Assembly (NCBI GenBank): GCA_040510375.1
Contig: JBEVJC010000007.1
Coordinates: 1 to 64,000, forward strand
From: JBEVJC01 sp040510375
GTDB lineage: Bacteria > Bacteroidota > Bacteroidia > Chitinophagales > Chitinophagaceae
Length of the DNA stretch: 64,000 nucleotides
Reading direction: 5' to 3'
Numbering within the stretch: position 1 is the stretch's first letter; every line of letters starts with the position of its first letter. The notes under the pieces were generated by a model. The model worked only from the letters and a program-made list of their open reading frames with translations. It did no database searches and was not told where the DNA came from. Shown here piece by piece: positions 16,780 through 25,341 of the stretch. Made by a program: the position numbers and the translations under genes.

Positions 16780-19194
16780 TTATTCGTTGCGGAGGCTTTT
16801 AACCGGGTTGGCAAGTGCAGCCTGGACGGATTTATATCCCACCGTCATCCAGGCGATGGCCATGGACACAAGGATGGCAATTCCAAAAATGCCGGCACCC
16901 ACTTCAATCTTATAACTGAAATTCTGGAGCCATTTATTCATGAACAGCCATGCAAGTGGTGCGGCCAGTACAAATGCAATGATCACCAGCAGTGTAAATT
17001 CTTTCGAGAATAAAATCACGATCTGTGTAACACTGGCACCAAGTGTTTTCCTGATGCCTACTTCACGGGTACGCTGGATGGCCATGAAGGATACCAGTCC
17101 ATATAAGCCAAGACAGGAAATGAAGATGGCAATGCCCGCGAAAATCTTGTAGAGTAAGGCCAGCTGGTCTTCCTGGCAATAAAAATCAGCAATCCGTTCA
17201 TCCATAAAGGCACTGGTATTGGCATATTCGGGGAAGAATTCATTCCATTTGCCCTGGACAAACGTTGTGCTTGTTTTGATATTATTCCCGCTCATCTTGA
17301 TTCCTGTTGAAGCATAGACCTCTTTCCATGGTGCGATTGCAAGCGGTACCATGTTATCACGCATGGAACCGGTCCGGAAGTCTTTCACCACCCCCAGGAT
17401 TGGCTTCCATGGCCTTCCTCCTATCCGTAAATCTTTTCCGATAACTGAAGATGCATCCGTAATTCCCAATTTTTTTAACAGGGTTTCATTGACGACTATC
17501 CCATTGATCGTATCACTATCCGGATAACCATGACCCGCAAGAAACCCGATACCGTATGTTTTGAAGTAGTCATGGTCGGCGAATTTGAGGAACAGGCTGA
17601 AGGTTTCATCATCCTTATGGTCAAAGGCAAAATTGTTCGACCAGTTATTATCGGATGCCGGCACGTCACTGCTGAAGCTGACCATTTTTATATCGGGATT
17701 GGAGAGCAGTGAAGCTTTGAAGGCTTTCTGGCGCGACTGTATAAGGCTGTCATTGGTAGCGTTCAGTACCAGCACGGCATCTTTATTAAACCCGATATCT
17801 GCACTTTTGATCGCATTCATTTGTGTAATGGCCACGATGGTTCCGATAATCAGTGCCTGCGAAATTGTAAACTGCGTAACCACCAGCACCCGGCGAAGTG
17901 ATACACCTCCTACCGAAGCGGAACTGAATTTATTTTTTAATGCAAGCAGCGGTTTAAATCCGGAGACCACGAGTGCAGGATAAAATCCGGCAAGAAGAGT
18001 GACGATTAATCCAAGCAGCAAGCTGAACAGCATAACCTGTCCATTGAAGATGGAAAGATCTTCGGAAATAGTGGCCACGTATTTGACATAGGGAAGGCAT
18101 AGTGCGGCAAGCGCCAGCCCGAGTATTATGGAAATAAAGACGATTACCGCTGTCTCTCCCATTATTTGTCCGAAGAGATTGCGGCGTCTTCCCCCAAGTA
18201 CTTTGCGGATCCCGATCTCTTTTGACCGGTTGATTGCCTGGGCGGTTGACATGTTCACAAAATTGATACAGGCCATGAGGATGATAAACACACCTACCAG
18301 GGAAAGCGTCCACAGGGTACCTTTATTAACGGTATGGTCACCGAAATGATCAACCGCTGCATTATAGTGGATATCGGTCAGGGGCTGCAGGCGATTGGTC
18401 TTGGTAGGTATTGAACTATTGGAATAATGTTTCCTGCTGAAGGCCTCCAGCTGCTTGTCGACCGTTGCCGCATCTATATTTTCAGGCAACCGCATGAAGA
18501 TCTGGAAACTGCTGCTGAGGTTACCCCAGTCGTTTTCATACCCATACAGCTCAGGATTGTTTTTACTGGTGATAAGCGATGGAACCACGCTGAGAGGGAA
18601 GCTGGTATTGACCGGTACATTTTTGAGAATTCCGGTTACTTTAAGAGTCAGGACATTATCAAGCAGGATATATTGGCCGATTGCTTCTTTCCAGTTACCA
18701 AAATATTTGATGGCCATGTCTTCGGTCAGTGCCACTACGTTCGGTTCATTAAGTAATGCCGGGGAACCACTGATCCATTCAAATGGAAATACACTGAAGA
18801 ACTGCGGGTCGGCAAACATCAGACCCTGGCCTTCGATATATTTTTTTTCGGATGGTTTGTTCGGATCCTTACCAAGTACAGTGACCTGGCCACCACTATG
18901 ATCCTGCAACGCGCCTGTAGTGATCTGGGGGAAGTCGGTCCGCAGCGCATCAAGTGCCGGCACGGGTGCGCCTGCATGGTCATGTGTGTTTTCGGGTCGT
19001 GCAATCCTGGTCACCACATGATAAATATGTTCATTGCCCGGAATAAAACGATCATAACTCATTTCATACTTCACCACCAGGAACAGTATGATACAGGAAG
19101 CAATTCCGACGGCCAGGCCTGAGATATTGATAAAGGCAAAGGCGCGGTGCCGGACGAGATTACGAAAGGCCGTGACTATATAGTTCCTGATCAT
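16780..19194 (-). CDS. ABC permease with two FtsX/MacB modules (permease 1)
   Basis: An 804-residue paralogue, MIRNYIVTAFRNLVRHRAFA at the start, with coupling segments SKEIGIRKVLGGRRRN and TREVGIRKTLGASVTQI and the end NPVKSLRNE. It lies 27 bases behind the first ATPase gene and is the first of the three permeases in the direction of transcription. Divergence between the three is large enough that they are unlikely to be a recent amplification. Hetero-oligomeric permease pairs are possible, as in LolCE (inference). Confidence 0.92.
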   Translation of the reverse strand: MIRNYIVTAFRNLVRHRAFAFINISGLAVGIASCIILFLVVKYEMSYDRFIPGNEHIYHVVTRIARPENTHDHAGAPVPALDALRTDFPQITTGALQDHSGGQVTVLGKDPNKPSEKKYIEGQGLMFADPQFFSVFPFEWISGSPALLNEPNVVALTEDMAIKYFGNWKEAIGQYILLDNVLTLKVTGILKNVPVNTSFPLSVVPSLITSKNNPELYGYENDWGNLSSSFQIFMRLPENIDAATVDKQLEAFSRKHYSNSSIPTKTNRLQPLTDIHYNAAVDHFGDHTVNKGTLWTLSLVGVFIILMACINFVNMSTAQAINRSKEIGIRKVLGGRRRNLFGQIMGETAVIVFISIILGLALAALCLPYVKYVATISEDLSIFNGQVMLFSLLLGLIVTLLAGFYPALVVSGFKPLLALKNKFSSASVGGVSLRRVLVVTQFTISQALIIGTIVAITQMNAIKSADIGFNKDAVLVLNATNDSLIQSRQKAFKASLLSNPDIKMVSFSSDVPASDNNWSNNFAFDHKDDETFSLFLKFADHDYFKTYGIGFLAGHGYPDSDTINGIVVNETLLKKLGITDASSVIGKDLRIGGRPWKPILGVVKDFRTGSMRDNMVPLAIAPWKEVYASTGIKMSGNNIKTSTTFVQGKWNEFFPEYANTSAFMDERIADFYCQEDQLALLYKIFAGIAIFISCLGLYGLVSFMAIQRTREVGIRKTLGASVTQIVILFSKEFTLLVIIAFVLAAPLAWLFMNKWLQNFSYKIEVGAGIFGIAILVSMAIAWMTVGYKSVQAALANPVKSLRNE

Positions 19195-19221
19195 AAAGAC
19201 TGGTTAGTTGTTGAAGAAAGG

Positions 19222-19899
19222 TTATACCATAATATTCTGGAGCACCGTCTGGCCATCAAGCATACGGATGATCCGGTGACTGTACCGCGCATCATGTTCA
19301 CTATGTGTAACCATTACGATGGTTGTGCCCTGTTCGTTAAGTTCGGTAAGCATCTGCATTACTTCATTACCATTACTGGAGTCGAGGTTACCGGTTGGTT
19401 CATCCGCAAGGATCAGTTTGGGTTCGTTCACCACGGCCCTGGCCACGGCCACCCGCTGTTGTTGTCCACCTGAAAGCTGCTGTGGGTAATGATTACGGCG
19501 ATGCATAATCTGCACCTTATTCAACACTTCATCCACCTTCTTTTTCCGTTCAGCTGCTTTTACGCCTGTATAGATCAGTGGCAGCTCCACGTTTTCAAAA
19601 ACGGTCAGTTCATCAATCAGGTTGAAGCTCTGGAACACGAATCCGATATTGTGTTTGCGCAGGTCGGCCCTTTTACGCTCGTTGAAATTCACTACTTCGA
19701 TGCCATTGAAAACAAAACTTCCCGTATCGGCATCGTCCAGCAGTCCGAGAATATTAAGCAGTGTTGATTTACCACAACCTGATGGCCCCATTACAGCAAC
19801 GAACTCGCCTTGTTTAACTTCCAGTGAGAGTTTGTTCAGTGCAATGGTCTCCACTTCTTCAGTGCGGTAGACTTTTTCGAGATTGGTAATTTTGATCAT
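19222..19899 (-). CDS. ABC transporter ATPase, LolD/MacB type
   Basis: A 225-residue ATPase with Walker A GPSGCGKST, Q-loop FVFQSFNLIDELTVFEN, canonical signature LSGGQQQRVAVARA, Walker B LILADEPTGNLD and H-loop VTHSE. It is closer to consensus than the ATPase at 11271. It precedes permease 1 and follows the small 59-residue gene, so it is the first cytoplasmic engine gene of the operon. Two ATPases for three permeases means that assemblies may be mixed or that the operon merges two transporters (inference). Confidence 0.94.
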   Translation of the reverse strand: MIKITNLEKVYRTEEVETIALNKLSLEVKQGEFVAVMGPSGCGKSTLLNILGLLDDADTGSFVFNGIEVVNFNERKRADLRKHNIGFVFQSFNLIDELTVFENVELPLIYTGVKAAERKKKVDEVLNKVQIMHRRNHYPQQLSGGQQQRVAVARAVVNEPKLILADEPTGNLDSSNGNEVMQMLTELNEQGTTIVMVTHSEHDARYSHRIIRMLDGQTVLQNIMV

Positions 19900-19925
19900 T
19901 GTTTCTTATTTAAATACGGGCTTGT

Positions 19926-20105
19926 TTAGTTGGCAAATTGTAATGGTGAAGGATAAACGGCAATGTTGACAGCAGTAATTTCTTCATCCGGAATAGTTGT
20001 GTCGGTCACCGGCGCCTTCCGTAACAGGGGACTTCCCGAGCATTTGACGGAAGACCATTCCATCAGGCAGAAAAAGGTGATGACAAAAATAGATTTTAAC
20101 AGCAT
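19926..20105 (-). CDS. 59-residue exported small protein inside the exporter operon
   Basis: A 59-residue frame (ATG 20105, TAA 19926-19928) lies in the only sizeable gap of the operon, 4 bases behind the adaptor gene and 26 bases before the ATPase gene. It starts MLLKSIFVITFFCL, a clear hydrophobic signal segment. A short mature part of about 38 residues follows (APVTDTTIPDEEITAV, ending YPSPLQFAN). Two Cys residues lie at 13 and 22. No family is recognised. The last dozen residues faintly recall the start of a type A T9SS sorting domain (VYPNP), so it could also be the remnant of a longer gene. Close spacing argues for translation. Confidence 0.5.
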   Translation of the reverse strand: MLLKSIFVITFFCLMEWSSVKCSGSPLLRKAPVTDTTIPDEEITAVNIAVYPSPLQFAN

Positions 20106-20109
20106 AGTT

Positions 20110-21363
20110 TTATTTTTTTAGGATAAGTTCTTCCATTGTACCATAGTTCTCGTAACTGCTTGTTACCACACGGTCGCCCGGCTGCAACCCGTTAAGCACT
20201 TCATAAAAATCCCGGTTCTGGTTGCCAAGCTGAACATTTACTTTATACGCTGAACTTCCGTCCGCCTTTACCTTGTACACCCAGTTGCCGCCAGTTTGCT
20301 GGTAAAACCCACCCTTGGCAAGAAGCAGGGCCTTTCGTTCTTCACTTAGTGCGACCAGGATCTGCAGGGTCTGACCGCGGCGGATACCTGCCGGCACTTC
20401 ACCATCAAATTCCATATCCACCTGGAAGCGGCCACCGGTTACCTGTGTGTACACTTTGGTGATCTTCAGTTTGTATTCTTTTCCGTTGAGTGGCACGGTA
20501 GCAGTAAGACCTGTATAAATGCGCGAAATATAATGTTCATCTATATCGGCCCTTACCTTAAACCCGCCGATCACATCAAGCTGCCCCAGGCGTTCCCCCT
20601 TGTTTTTATTCTGGCCTATTTCTGCATCCAGGGAGGTAAGTTGTCCGTCTACCGGGGCACGCACAACCAGGTCACCCACTTTTTTCTGCATTAATCCGAG
20701 GGCATTCTGCGCGGCATCGTACGACTGCCGATCCTGTATCAGTTGTTGTTTGTTGGAAACCGAATCGGCCTGGAGAATCCTTTTGGAAAGATTTTCCTTC
20801 TCCATGTAATAGTTATAATCATTCTCCGACTTCTTAAATTCCTGCAGGCCGATTGCCTTCTGGTCGTATAACTTTTTATTGAGTAAATAAAGACGCCTTG
20901 CTTCAGTAAGCTGGCTTTCCACATCGGCCATGGTATTCAGCTTGCCAACTGTATTCTGTTGCGCCGCATTACGGTTGATCTGCATCTGGGTAAGGGTATT
21001 AAAAACCGTCGATTGCTGGGTAACCATGGTCATCAGCAGGTCGGTATTTGACAACCGCAGTATGGGATCACCTTTTTTCATAACGGCTCCGTCTTCCACG
21101 TATTTCTCTTCCACCCGTCCACCTTCCTGCGCATCGAGATAGATACTGGTCAATGGTAATACTACCCCGTTCACCGGGATATTTTCCTGGAATACGCCCT
21201 GTTTTACTTCGGAGATGGTGAGGCGGTCGGCCTCTACATTCAGCCGGCTTTTACCTGAGGTGAAATAGATACTTCCTGCGATCAGAACAACAACTGCTGT
21301 GATACCCAGGATGGTTAAAATCCTTTTCCTGCTCCATTTCTTTTTTACAATAACTCTGTCCAC
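20110..21363 (-). CDS. HlyD/RND-type periplasmic adaptor (membrane fusion protein)
   Basis: A 417-residue protein. A basic N-terminus (KKKWSRKR) precedes one membrane helix (about 17-36). Then come a lipoyl/barrel-sandwich half (VNGVVLPLTSIYLDAQEGG), a long alpha-helical hairpin (about 125-235, Gln/Lys-rich), the second lipoyl half (VRAPVDGQLTSLDAEIGQ), a beta-barrel domain and a membrane-proximal domain ending NGLQPGDRVVTSSYENYGTMEE. It links the inner-membrane permeases to the TolC channel. The start is GTG at 21363; no ATG in frame gives a better N-terminus. It is the first gene of the operon. Confidence 0.92.
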   Translation of the reverse strand: MDRVIVKKKWSRKRILTILGITAVVVLIAGSIYFTSGKSRLNVEADRLTISEVKQGVFQENIPVNGVVLPLTSIYLDAQEGGRVEEKYVEDGAVMKKGDPILRLSNTDLLMTMVTQQSTVFNTLTQMQINRNAAQQNTVGKLNTMADVESQLTEARRLYLLNKKLYDQKAIGLQEFKKSENDYNYYMEKENLSKRILQADSVSNKQQLIQDRQSYDAAQNALGLMQKKVGDLVVRAPVDGQLTSLDAEIGQNKNKGERLGQLDVIGGFKVRADIDEHYISRIYTGLTATVPLNGKEYKLKITKVYTQVTGGRFQVDMEFDGEVPAGIRRGQTLQILVALSEERKALLLAKGGFYQQTGGNWVYKVKADGSSAYKVNVQLGNQNRDFYEVLNGLQPGDRVVTSSYENYGTMEELILKK

Positions 21364-21400
21364 TGTTGAAAATAGTTTTAATGTTGTACATACCCATTAA

Positions 21401-21416
21401 TGAAGAAACGTGCCAA
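21401..21416 (-). promoter_or_regulatory. Candidate sigma-54 promoter for the exporter operon
   Basis: On the minus strand it reads TTGGCACG-TTTC-TTCA. The -24 half is a perfect match to TGGCACG; the -12 half is TTCA instead of TTGC. Its position would give a leader of about 27 bases before the GTG of the adaptor gene. The activator encoded next door makes a sigma-54 promoter expected here, but the imperfect -12 half keeps this tentative. Confidence 0.4.
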
Positions 21417-21500
21417 CCGAAATAGTTATTGAGTATCAGCATATTGCGCATCTATTCCTGTTTGATCGAATGCAAAATTGATACAATCTGTGTCCGCTTT

Positions 21501-21517
21501 CGATACAGTGACTATCG
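21501..21517. promoter_or_regulatory. Inverted repeat, possible activator-binding site
   Basis: CGATA and TATCG separated by seven bases, about 100 bases upstream of the candidate sigma-54 promoter, the usual distance for an enhancer bound by an NtrC-type dimer. One short repeat only; it may be chance. Confidence 0.3.
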
Positions 21518-21701
21518 TCCTGAAATAGCCATACATGGTTATTGATAATCCGGGGATTCCCGTACCTCAGGGCGGAGCCCCGGCCGGGTCCTGTACGGTC
21601 CGGCCAATGTTTATTCAGGCCCCCTGCCGGATCCACCGTTCGTCTATATTAGATTATCGCTGTTTTGTAAATATGTTTATCATTGCCGGGTAAATATTAT
21701 T

Positions 21702-23054
21702 ATGAATCTGAAAAATGCCTCCATCCTGATCGTGGATGATGACCAGGACGTACTCACGGCCGTGCGGCTCCTGCTGAAAACGCAGGTAAAGGAAGTGGTC
21801 ATCGAAAAAAATCCGGAGAACCTGCGTGATCATATAACCAGGACCAACTTCGATCTTATCATGCTCGACATGAATTTCAACAGTTCCATCAATACCGGTA
21901 ATGAAGGACTGTTCTGGTTAAAGGAAGTCCGCAAAATGAAACCGGATGCTTCGGTGGTAATGATCACTGCTTATGGGGATATTGACCTGGCAGTGCGATC
22001 CTTAAAAGAAGGTGCTGCTGATTTTGTGGTGAAGCCCTGGCATAATGAAAAGCTGGTATCGACCCTTTCCGAAATCCTGCAGCGGAAGAATAAAAACAGC
22101 AATAATAAAAACGGGGCGGGTGATGCCGGTCTCGACAAAGACCTGCTGGGTGAATCGGAAGTAATGCGGGAGATTTTCCATAAAATCGACAAGATCGCAC
22201 CTACCGATGCAAACATCCTGATCCTTGGTGAAAATGGTACTGGTAAAGACCTTATCGCCCAGGCCATTCATCGTCGTTCCCTGCGTAGTAAGATGCCGTT
22301 TGTAAAAGTTGATGTGGGCGCCCTTACAGAAAGCCTTTTTGAAAGTGAATTGTTCGGTCATAAAAAAGGAGCGTTCACAGATGCAAGGGAAGACCGTGCA
22401 GGCAGGTTTGAAGCAGCCGATAAAGGCACCCTGTTTCTCGATGAAATCGGAAACCTTCCCTTACACCTGCAGGTGAAACTGCTCAGTGTATTACAAAACC
22501 GGAGGGTGAGCCGGCTGGGTTCAAATGATTCGGTTGCTATCGATATCCGGCTGATCTGTGCCACCAATGTTCCGTTATCGGAGCTGGCCAATGAATCAAG
22601 GTTCCGCAAGGACCTGATCTACCGGATCAATACAGTGGAGATCCTGGTTCCGCCCCTGCGGAAACGAAGTACCGATATCCTGTTACTGGCCCGTCATTTC
22701 AGCAAGATCTATAGTTCAAAATATCTCAAGAACGAACTGGAGTTTGAACCGAAGTCGCTTGAAAAGCTTTCCCAGCACAACTATCCTGGTAATGTACGCG
22801 AATTGCAATACATTATCGAACGGGCAGTGATCATGGCAGACGACCAGGTGCTCAAACCCTCTGATCTTATTTTTTCGCCGATCGAGAATAATGTTGACCT
22901 GGAACAACCGGTCGAAACAAAACTCAGTTCGGTGGAGAAAAATACCATCCTGAAAGTAATTGAAAAGCATAACGGTAATATCACCAAGGCTGCCAGGGAA
23001 CTGGGTCTCACCCGGACTGCCTTGTACCGCAGATTGAACAAGTATGATATTTAA
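21702..23054 (+). CDS. NtrC-family sigma-54-dependent response regulator
   Basis: A 450-residue protein. The receiver (1-125) has VDDD and acceptor D56. The AAA+ domain (about 145-380) has Walker A GENGTGKD (176-183), GAFTDA (223-228), Walker B LFLDE (244-248) and the arginine-finger region FRKDLIYRI. The C-terminal Fis-type helix-turn-helix (about 410-450) reads NITKAARELGLTRTALYRRL. Known: such proteins bind enhancers and open sigma-54 promoters after phosphorylation. The sigma-54 contact loop is GAFTDA rather than GAFTGA. It overlaps its kinase gene by 11 bases and is divergent from the exporter operon, its probable target. Confidence 0.94.
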   Translation: MNLKNASILIVDDDQDVLTAVRLLLKTQVKEVVIEKNPENLRDHITRTNFDLIMLDMNFNSSINTGNEGLFWLKEVRKMKPDASVVMITAYGDIDLAVRSLKEGAADFVVKPWHNEKLVSTLSEILQRKNKNSNNKNGAGDAGLDKDLLGESEVMREIFHKIDKIAPTDANILILGENGTGKDLIAQAIHRRSLRSKMPFVKVDVGALTESLFESELFGHKKGAFTDAREDRAGRFEAADKGTLFLDEIGNLPLHLQVKLLSVLQNRRVSRLGSNDSVAIDIRLICATNVPLSELANESRFRKDLIYRINTVEILVPPLRKRSTDILLLARHFSKIYSSKYLKNELEFEPKSLEKLSQHNYPGNVRELQYIIERAVIMADDQVLKPSDLIFSPIENNVDLEQPVETKLSSVEKNTILKVIEKHNGNITKAARELGLTRTALYRRLNKYDI

Positions 23055-24399
23055 ATCCACCAAGACCAGGATTTTACTGCGGATCCTGTTGATGCTGGCT
23101 ACCCTTTGCGTCTGTTCATGGGTGATCATCAACGGATGGTATATCTATCTTTTACTGCTGTTACCGCTTGTCATTTTTGAATGTGTGGAGATGTTCCGTT
23201 TTTTTTACAAAACCCGGAAAGAGCTCGAACATTTTGTGGAGTCGGTCCGCTACCGCGATTTCTCCCGCCACTTTGATGTGAAACATGCACCGGAAGACGT
23301 GCAGTTGTTACGCGAAGGATTCAACAGTGTTATTGACACTTTCAAGAATATCAGCCATGAAAAAGAAACACAGTACCAGTATCTCCAGAAAATACTGGAG
23401 CTGGTAGATACCGGCATCCTTTCGTACAACGAAGAACAGGGAGAAGTGGTCTGGATGAATGAATCGCTGAAAAAAATGTTGCAGTTGCCCTATCTCAAGA
23501 CTGTGCATTCGCTGGAAAAAAGGGACGAGGCACTTTACCAGACAATTATTTCATTAAAGCCGGGGATGAGTAAAATCGGACTGGCACATAAAGACAATAA
23601 TCCGTTTAAGGTGTTATTGTCTGCCACTGTATTCCAGACAGGCGGAAACACATTCAAACTTATAGCCTTCCAGAATGTGAATGAAGCCCTGGAAGAAACC
23701 GAATCGCAGGCCTGGCAGAAATTGCTTAGTGTGCTCACACATGAGATCATGAATTCGGTCGCACCCATTTCCTCACTCGCTGAAACCCTTAACAGCAGGC
23801 TGCTTGAGGCCATGGGTGAACTGGATAACAGCAGTGCCGCGGTGGACGACCTGAAACTGGGCATCGATACCATCCGCCGCCGCAGTGAGGGGCTTCTCAA
23901 ATTTGCCGAGACCTATCGCAACCTGAACAAAATAACAACCCTGCACCTGCAGACTGTATATGCGCGTGATATTTTTGAGAATATACTTGTGCTGATGCAA
24001 CCCACTCTTGAACATAAGAATATTGAGGTGGACACCATTCTCAAAGACCCCGATCTCAAGTTCGATGCAGATCCAAGCCTGATTGAACAGGTACTGATCA
24101 ACCTGGTAGTAAACGCCATTGAAGCCGTGCGGGAAGCAGAAGAGCCCACACTCAGCCTGAGTGCCTATACCAATGCAGAAAAACAAACTATTATTAAAGT
24201 ATCCGACAATGGACCGGGTATCCCGCCCGACCTGATGGAACGAATTTTTATACCCTTCTTCAGTACAAAGAAAAACGGAAGCGGGATCGGACTCAGTCTA
24301 TGTAAACAGATTATGATGTTACACAAGGGAAGGATCCAGGTGCAACTAAACCCGGAACAGGGAAGTTCATTTGTACTGACATTCCCTGTCACGGGTTAA
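23044..24399 (+). CDS. Membrane histidine kinase partner of the sigma-54 activator
   Basis: A 451-residue protein. Two membrane helices near the N-terminus (about 8-30 and 34-52) are separated by only a very short loop, so it hardly reaches the periplasm. A linker and a PAS-like part (about 110-215) follow, then the H-box LTHEIMNSVAPI with H233, and a HATPase domain with NLVVNAIEAV, DNGPGIP and GSGIGLSLC. The layout is NtrB/AtoS-like. With almost no external domain it probably senses the membrane itself or a membrane partner, fitting control of an envelope exporter (inference). The start overlaps the regulator gene by 11 bases. Confidence 0.92.
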   Translation: MIFKSTKTRILLRILLMLATLCVCSWVIINGWYIYLLLLLPLVIFECVEMFRFFYKTRKELEHFVESVRYRDFSRHFDVKHAPEDVQLLREGFNSVIDTFKNISHEKETQYQYLQKILELVDTGILSYNEEQGEVVWMNESLKKMLQLPYLKTVHSLEKRDEALYQTIISLKPGMSKIGLAHKDNNPFKVLLSATVFQTGGNTFKLIAFQNVNEALEETESQAWQKLLSVLTHEIMNSVAPISSLAETLNSRLLEAMGELDNSSAAVDDLKLGIDTIRRRSEGLLKFAETYRNLNKITTLHLQTVYARDIFENILVLMQPTLEHKNIEVDTILKDPDLKFDADPSLIEQVLINLVVNAIEAVREAEEPTLSLSAYTNAEKQTIIKVSDNGPGIPPDLMERIFIPFFSTKKNGSGIGLSLCKQIMMLHKGRIQVQLNPEQGSSFVLTFPVTG

Positions 24400-24443
24400 A
24401 GCGAAGCGCCGTACCCGAAGTATTAAATCCGGGTGACGATTAA

Positions 24444-24725
24444 TTAATCCTCTACCTCAGTGGTGGTTACCTTCCGCACGTTACCGTAATCATCTTTTAC
24501 TACGGTGGTCGTGCTGCGTTTGCGGATCCTGCTGCTTCCGCTGAATAAAAGAATCAGGAGGATCAACGCACCAAGGGCAACCCATATCCAGTTTCTCATA
24601 AACCAGGATTCTGCTTCTGACTTGTCGATAACAATTTTATCCTGGGCGAAAAGAACCAGATTTAATAACAACAAACCGGCAGTTAAGCCAAAGGCCTTTA
24701 ATCGTTTGATAATTGATCCATTCAT
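24444..24725 (-). CDS. Small exported or membrane protein of unknown function
   Basis: A 93-residue protein: an N-terminal signal-like helix (LKAFGLTAGLLLLNLVLFAQ), a short acidic periplasmic segment (DKIVIDKSEAE), a membrane helix (NWIWVALGALILLILLFSG) and a basic-polar tail with a repeated TTTVV/TTTEV pattern (KRSTTTVVKDDYGN, RKVTTTEVED). Orphan protein; no family recognised. Convergent with the histidine kinase gene, 44 bases apart. Confidence 0.6.
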   Translation of the reverse strand: MNGSIIKRLKAFGLTAGLLLLNLVLFAQDKIVIDKSEAESWFMRNWIWVALGALILLILLFSGSSRIRKRSTTTVVKDDYGNVRKVTTTEVED

Positions 24726-24788
24726 ATTGGGAGATTTTGGTATAAATAAGGAATATTTTTCCCCAACGTGGGGGCACTTAATGAGAAT

Positions 24789-25211
24789 TTATAAGCCATC
24801 CAGTGGATCATCGTCATCAACCCCCACCCGGTAATGCGTCAGCAGGATAACCGTGTCTTCCACCACCTGGATTGAATGCCGGACCTGCGGATGCAAAACC
24901 AGCACTCCACGGGTTACCTGTACCAGTTGCGATTCGATGGTGGCGTCTACCTTCCCTTCCAGCACCTGTAAGGTTAAAAAGCCGGCAAGCTCGTTCTCTC
25001 CCATTTCCGCGCCTTTCTTCAGTGTTTGCAGCACGATGGTGAGTCCCGTTGATTTGAAGAGTGTAATCGCATTACGGTCACGTTTCTTCCATGCCTTCTC
25101 GTCTTTTAACTGGTCGAGGTAAGCAGGTATATCGGAAAACAGGAAGCGGGCATCCAGAACACGTTCCCCTTCGGGACGGTTATGGGTTGATTCATTATAT
25201 TTGATGTTCAT
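24789..25211 (-). CDS. Cupin-fold protein
   Basis: A 140-residue cytoplasmic protein. The central part has the cupin pattern of beta strands with GENELAGFLTLQVLEGKVDATIE, followed by GVLVLHPQVRHSIQVVEDTVILLTHYRV. Of the usual metal ligands only the His of VRHSI and perhaps Glu residues are present; the first HxH is absent (FLTLQ). Metal binding is therefore uncertain and the protein may be a sensor rather than an enzyme. The N-terminal half (DARFLFSDIPAYLDQLKDEKAWKKRDRNAIT) resembles cupin proteins that I recall from Bacteroidota with an amphipathic lead helix. A perfect -7 box lies upstream. Confidence 0.7.
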   Translation of the reverse strand: MNIKYNESTHNRPEGERVLDARFLFSDIPAYLDQLKDEKAWKKRDRNAITLFKSTGLTIVLQTLKKGAEMGENELAGFLTLQVLEGKVDATIESQLVQVTRGVLVLHPQVRHSIQVVEDTVILLTHYRVGVDDDDPLDGL

Positions 25212-25237
25212 ATTAATAAGTTATCATAACCCGTCAC

Positions 25238-25245
25238 CAAAAATA
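25238..25245 (-). promoter_or_regulatory. -7 box TATTTTTG for the cupin gene
   Basis: Perfect TAnnTTTG match on the minus strand, about 26 bases before the cupin ATG, so this gene would have a short leader, unlike the leaderless group. Confidence 0.5.
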
Positions 25246-25341
25246 TGCCGCTATTGAGGCAAACGGACTTTTGCCATCTTCAGAAAAATTCTCATTTGTC
25301 AAACCATTTCAGGCATAGCAATTGTTTATATACAAGTCTTT

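Larger units (their letters stand above)
21364..21701. other. 338-base divergent control region of exporter operon and its two-component regulator
   Basis: Lies between the adaptor gene (minus) and the sigma-54 activator gene (plus). It contains a sigma-54-like element at 21401-21416 and an inverted repeat CGATA-N7-TATCG at 21501-21517. A second, looser inverted repeat pairs CCGTAC (about 21560) with GTACGG (about 21594) around a GC-rich core. No protein gene of plausible length is present; the single minus-strand frame across the adaptor start lacks support. Confidence 0.6.

Noticed and set aside
11954..19194. The three FtsX-like permease genes as a recent repeat array
   Set aside because: They share start, coupling and end motifs but differ through most of their length, so they are old paralogues, not a DNA-level repeat.
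21251..21636. Two 66-codon minus-strand frames over the exporter control region, which could move the adaptor start or add small genes
   Set aside because: They are in frames other than the adaptor's, their products show no signal or pattern, and they would cover the candidate promoter.
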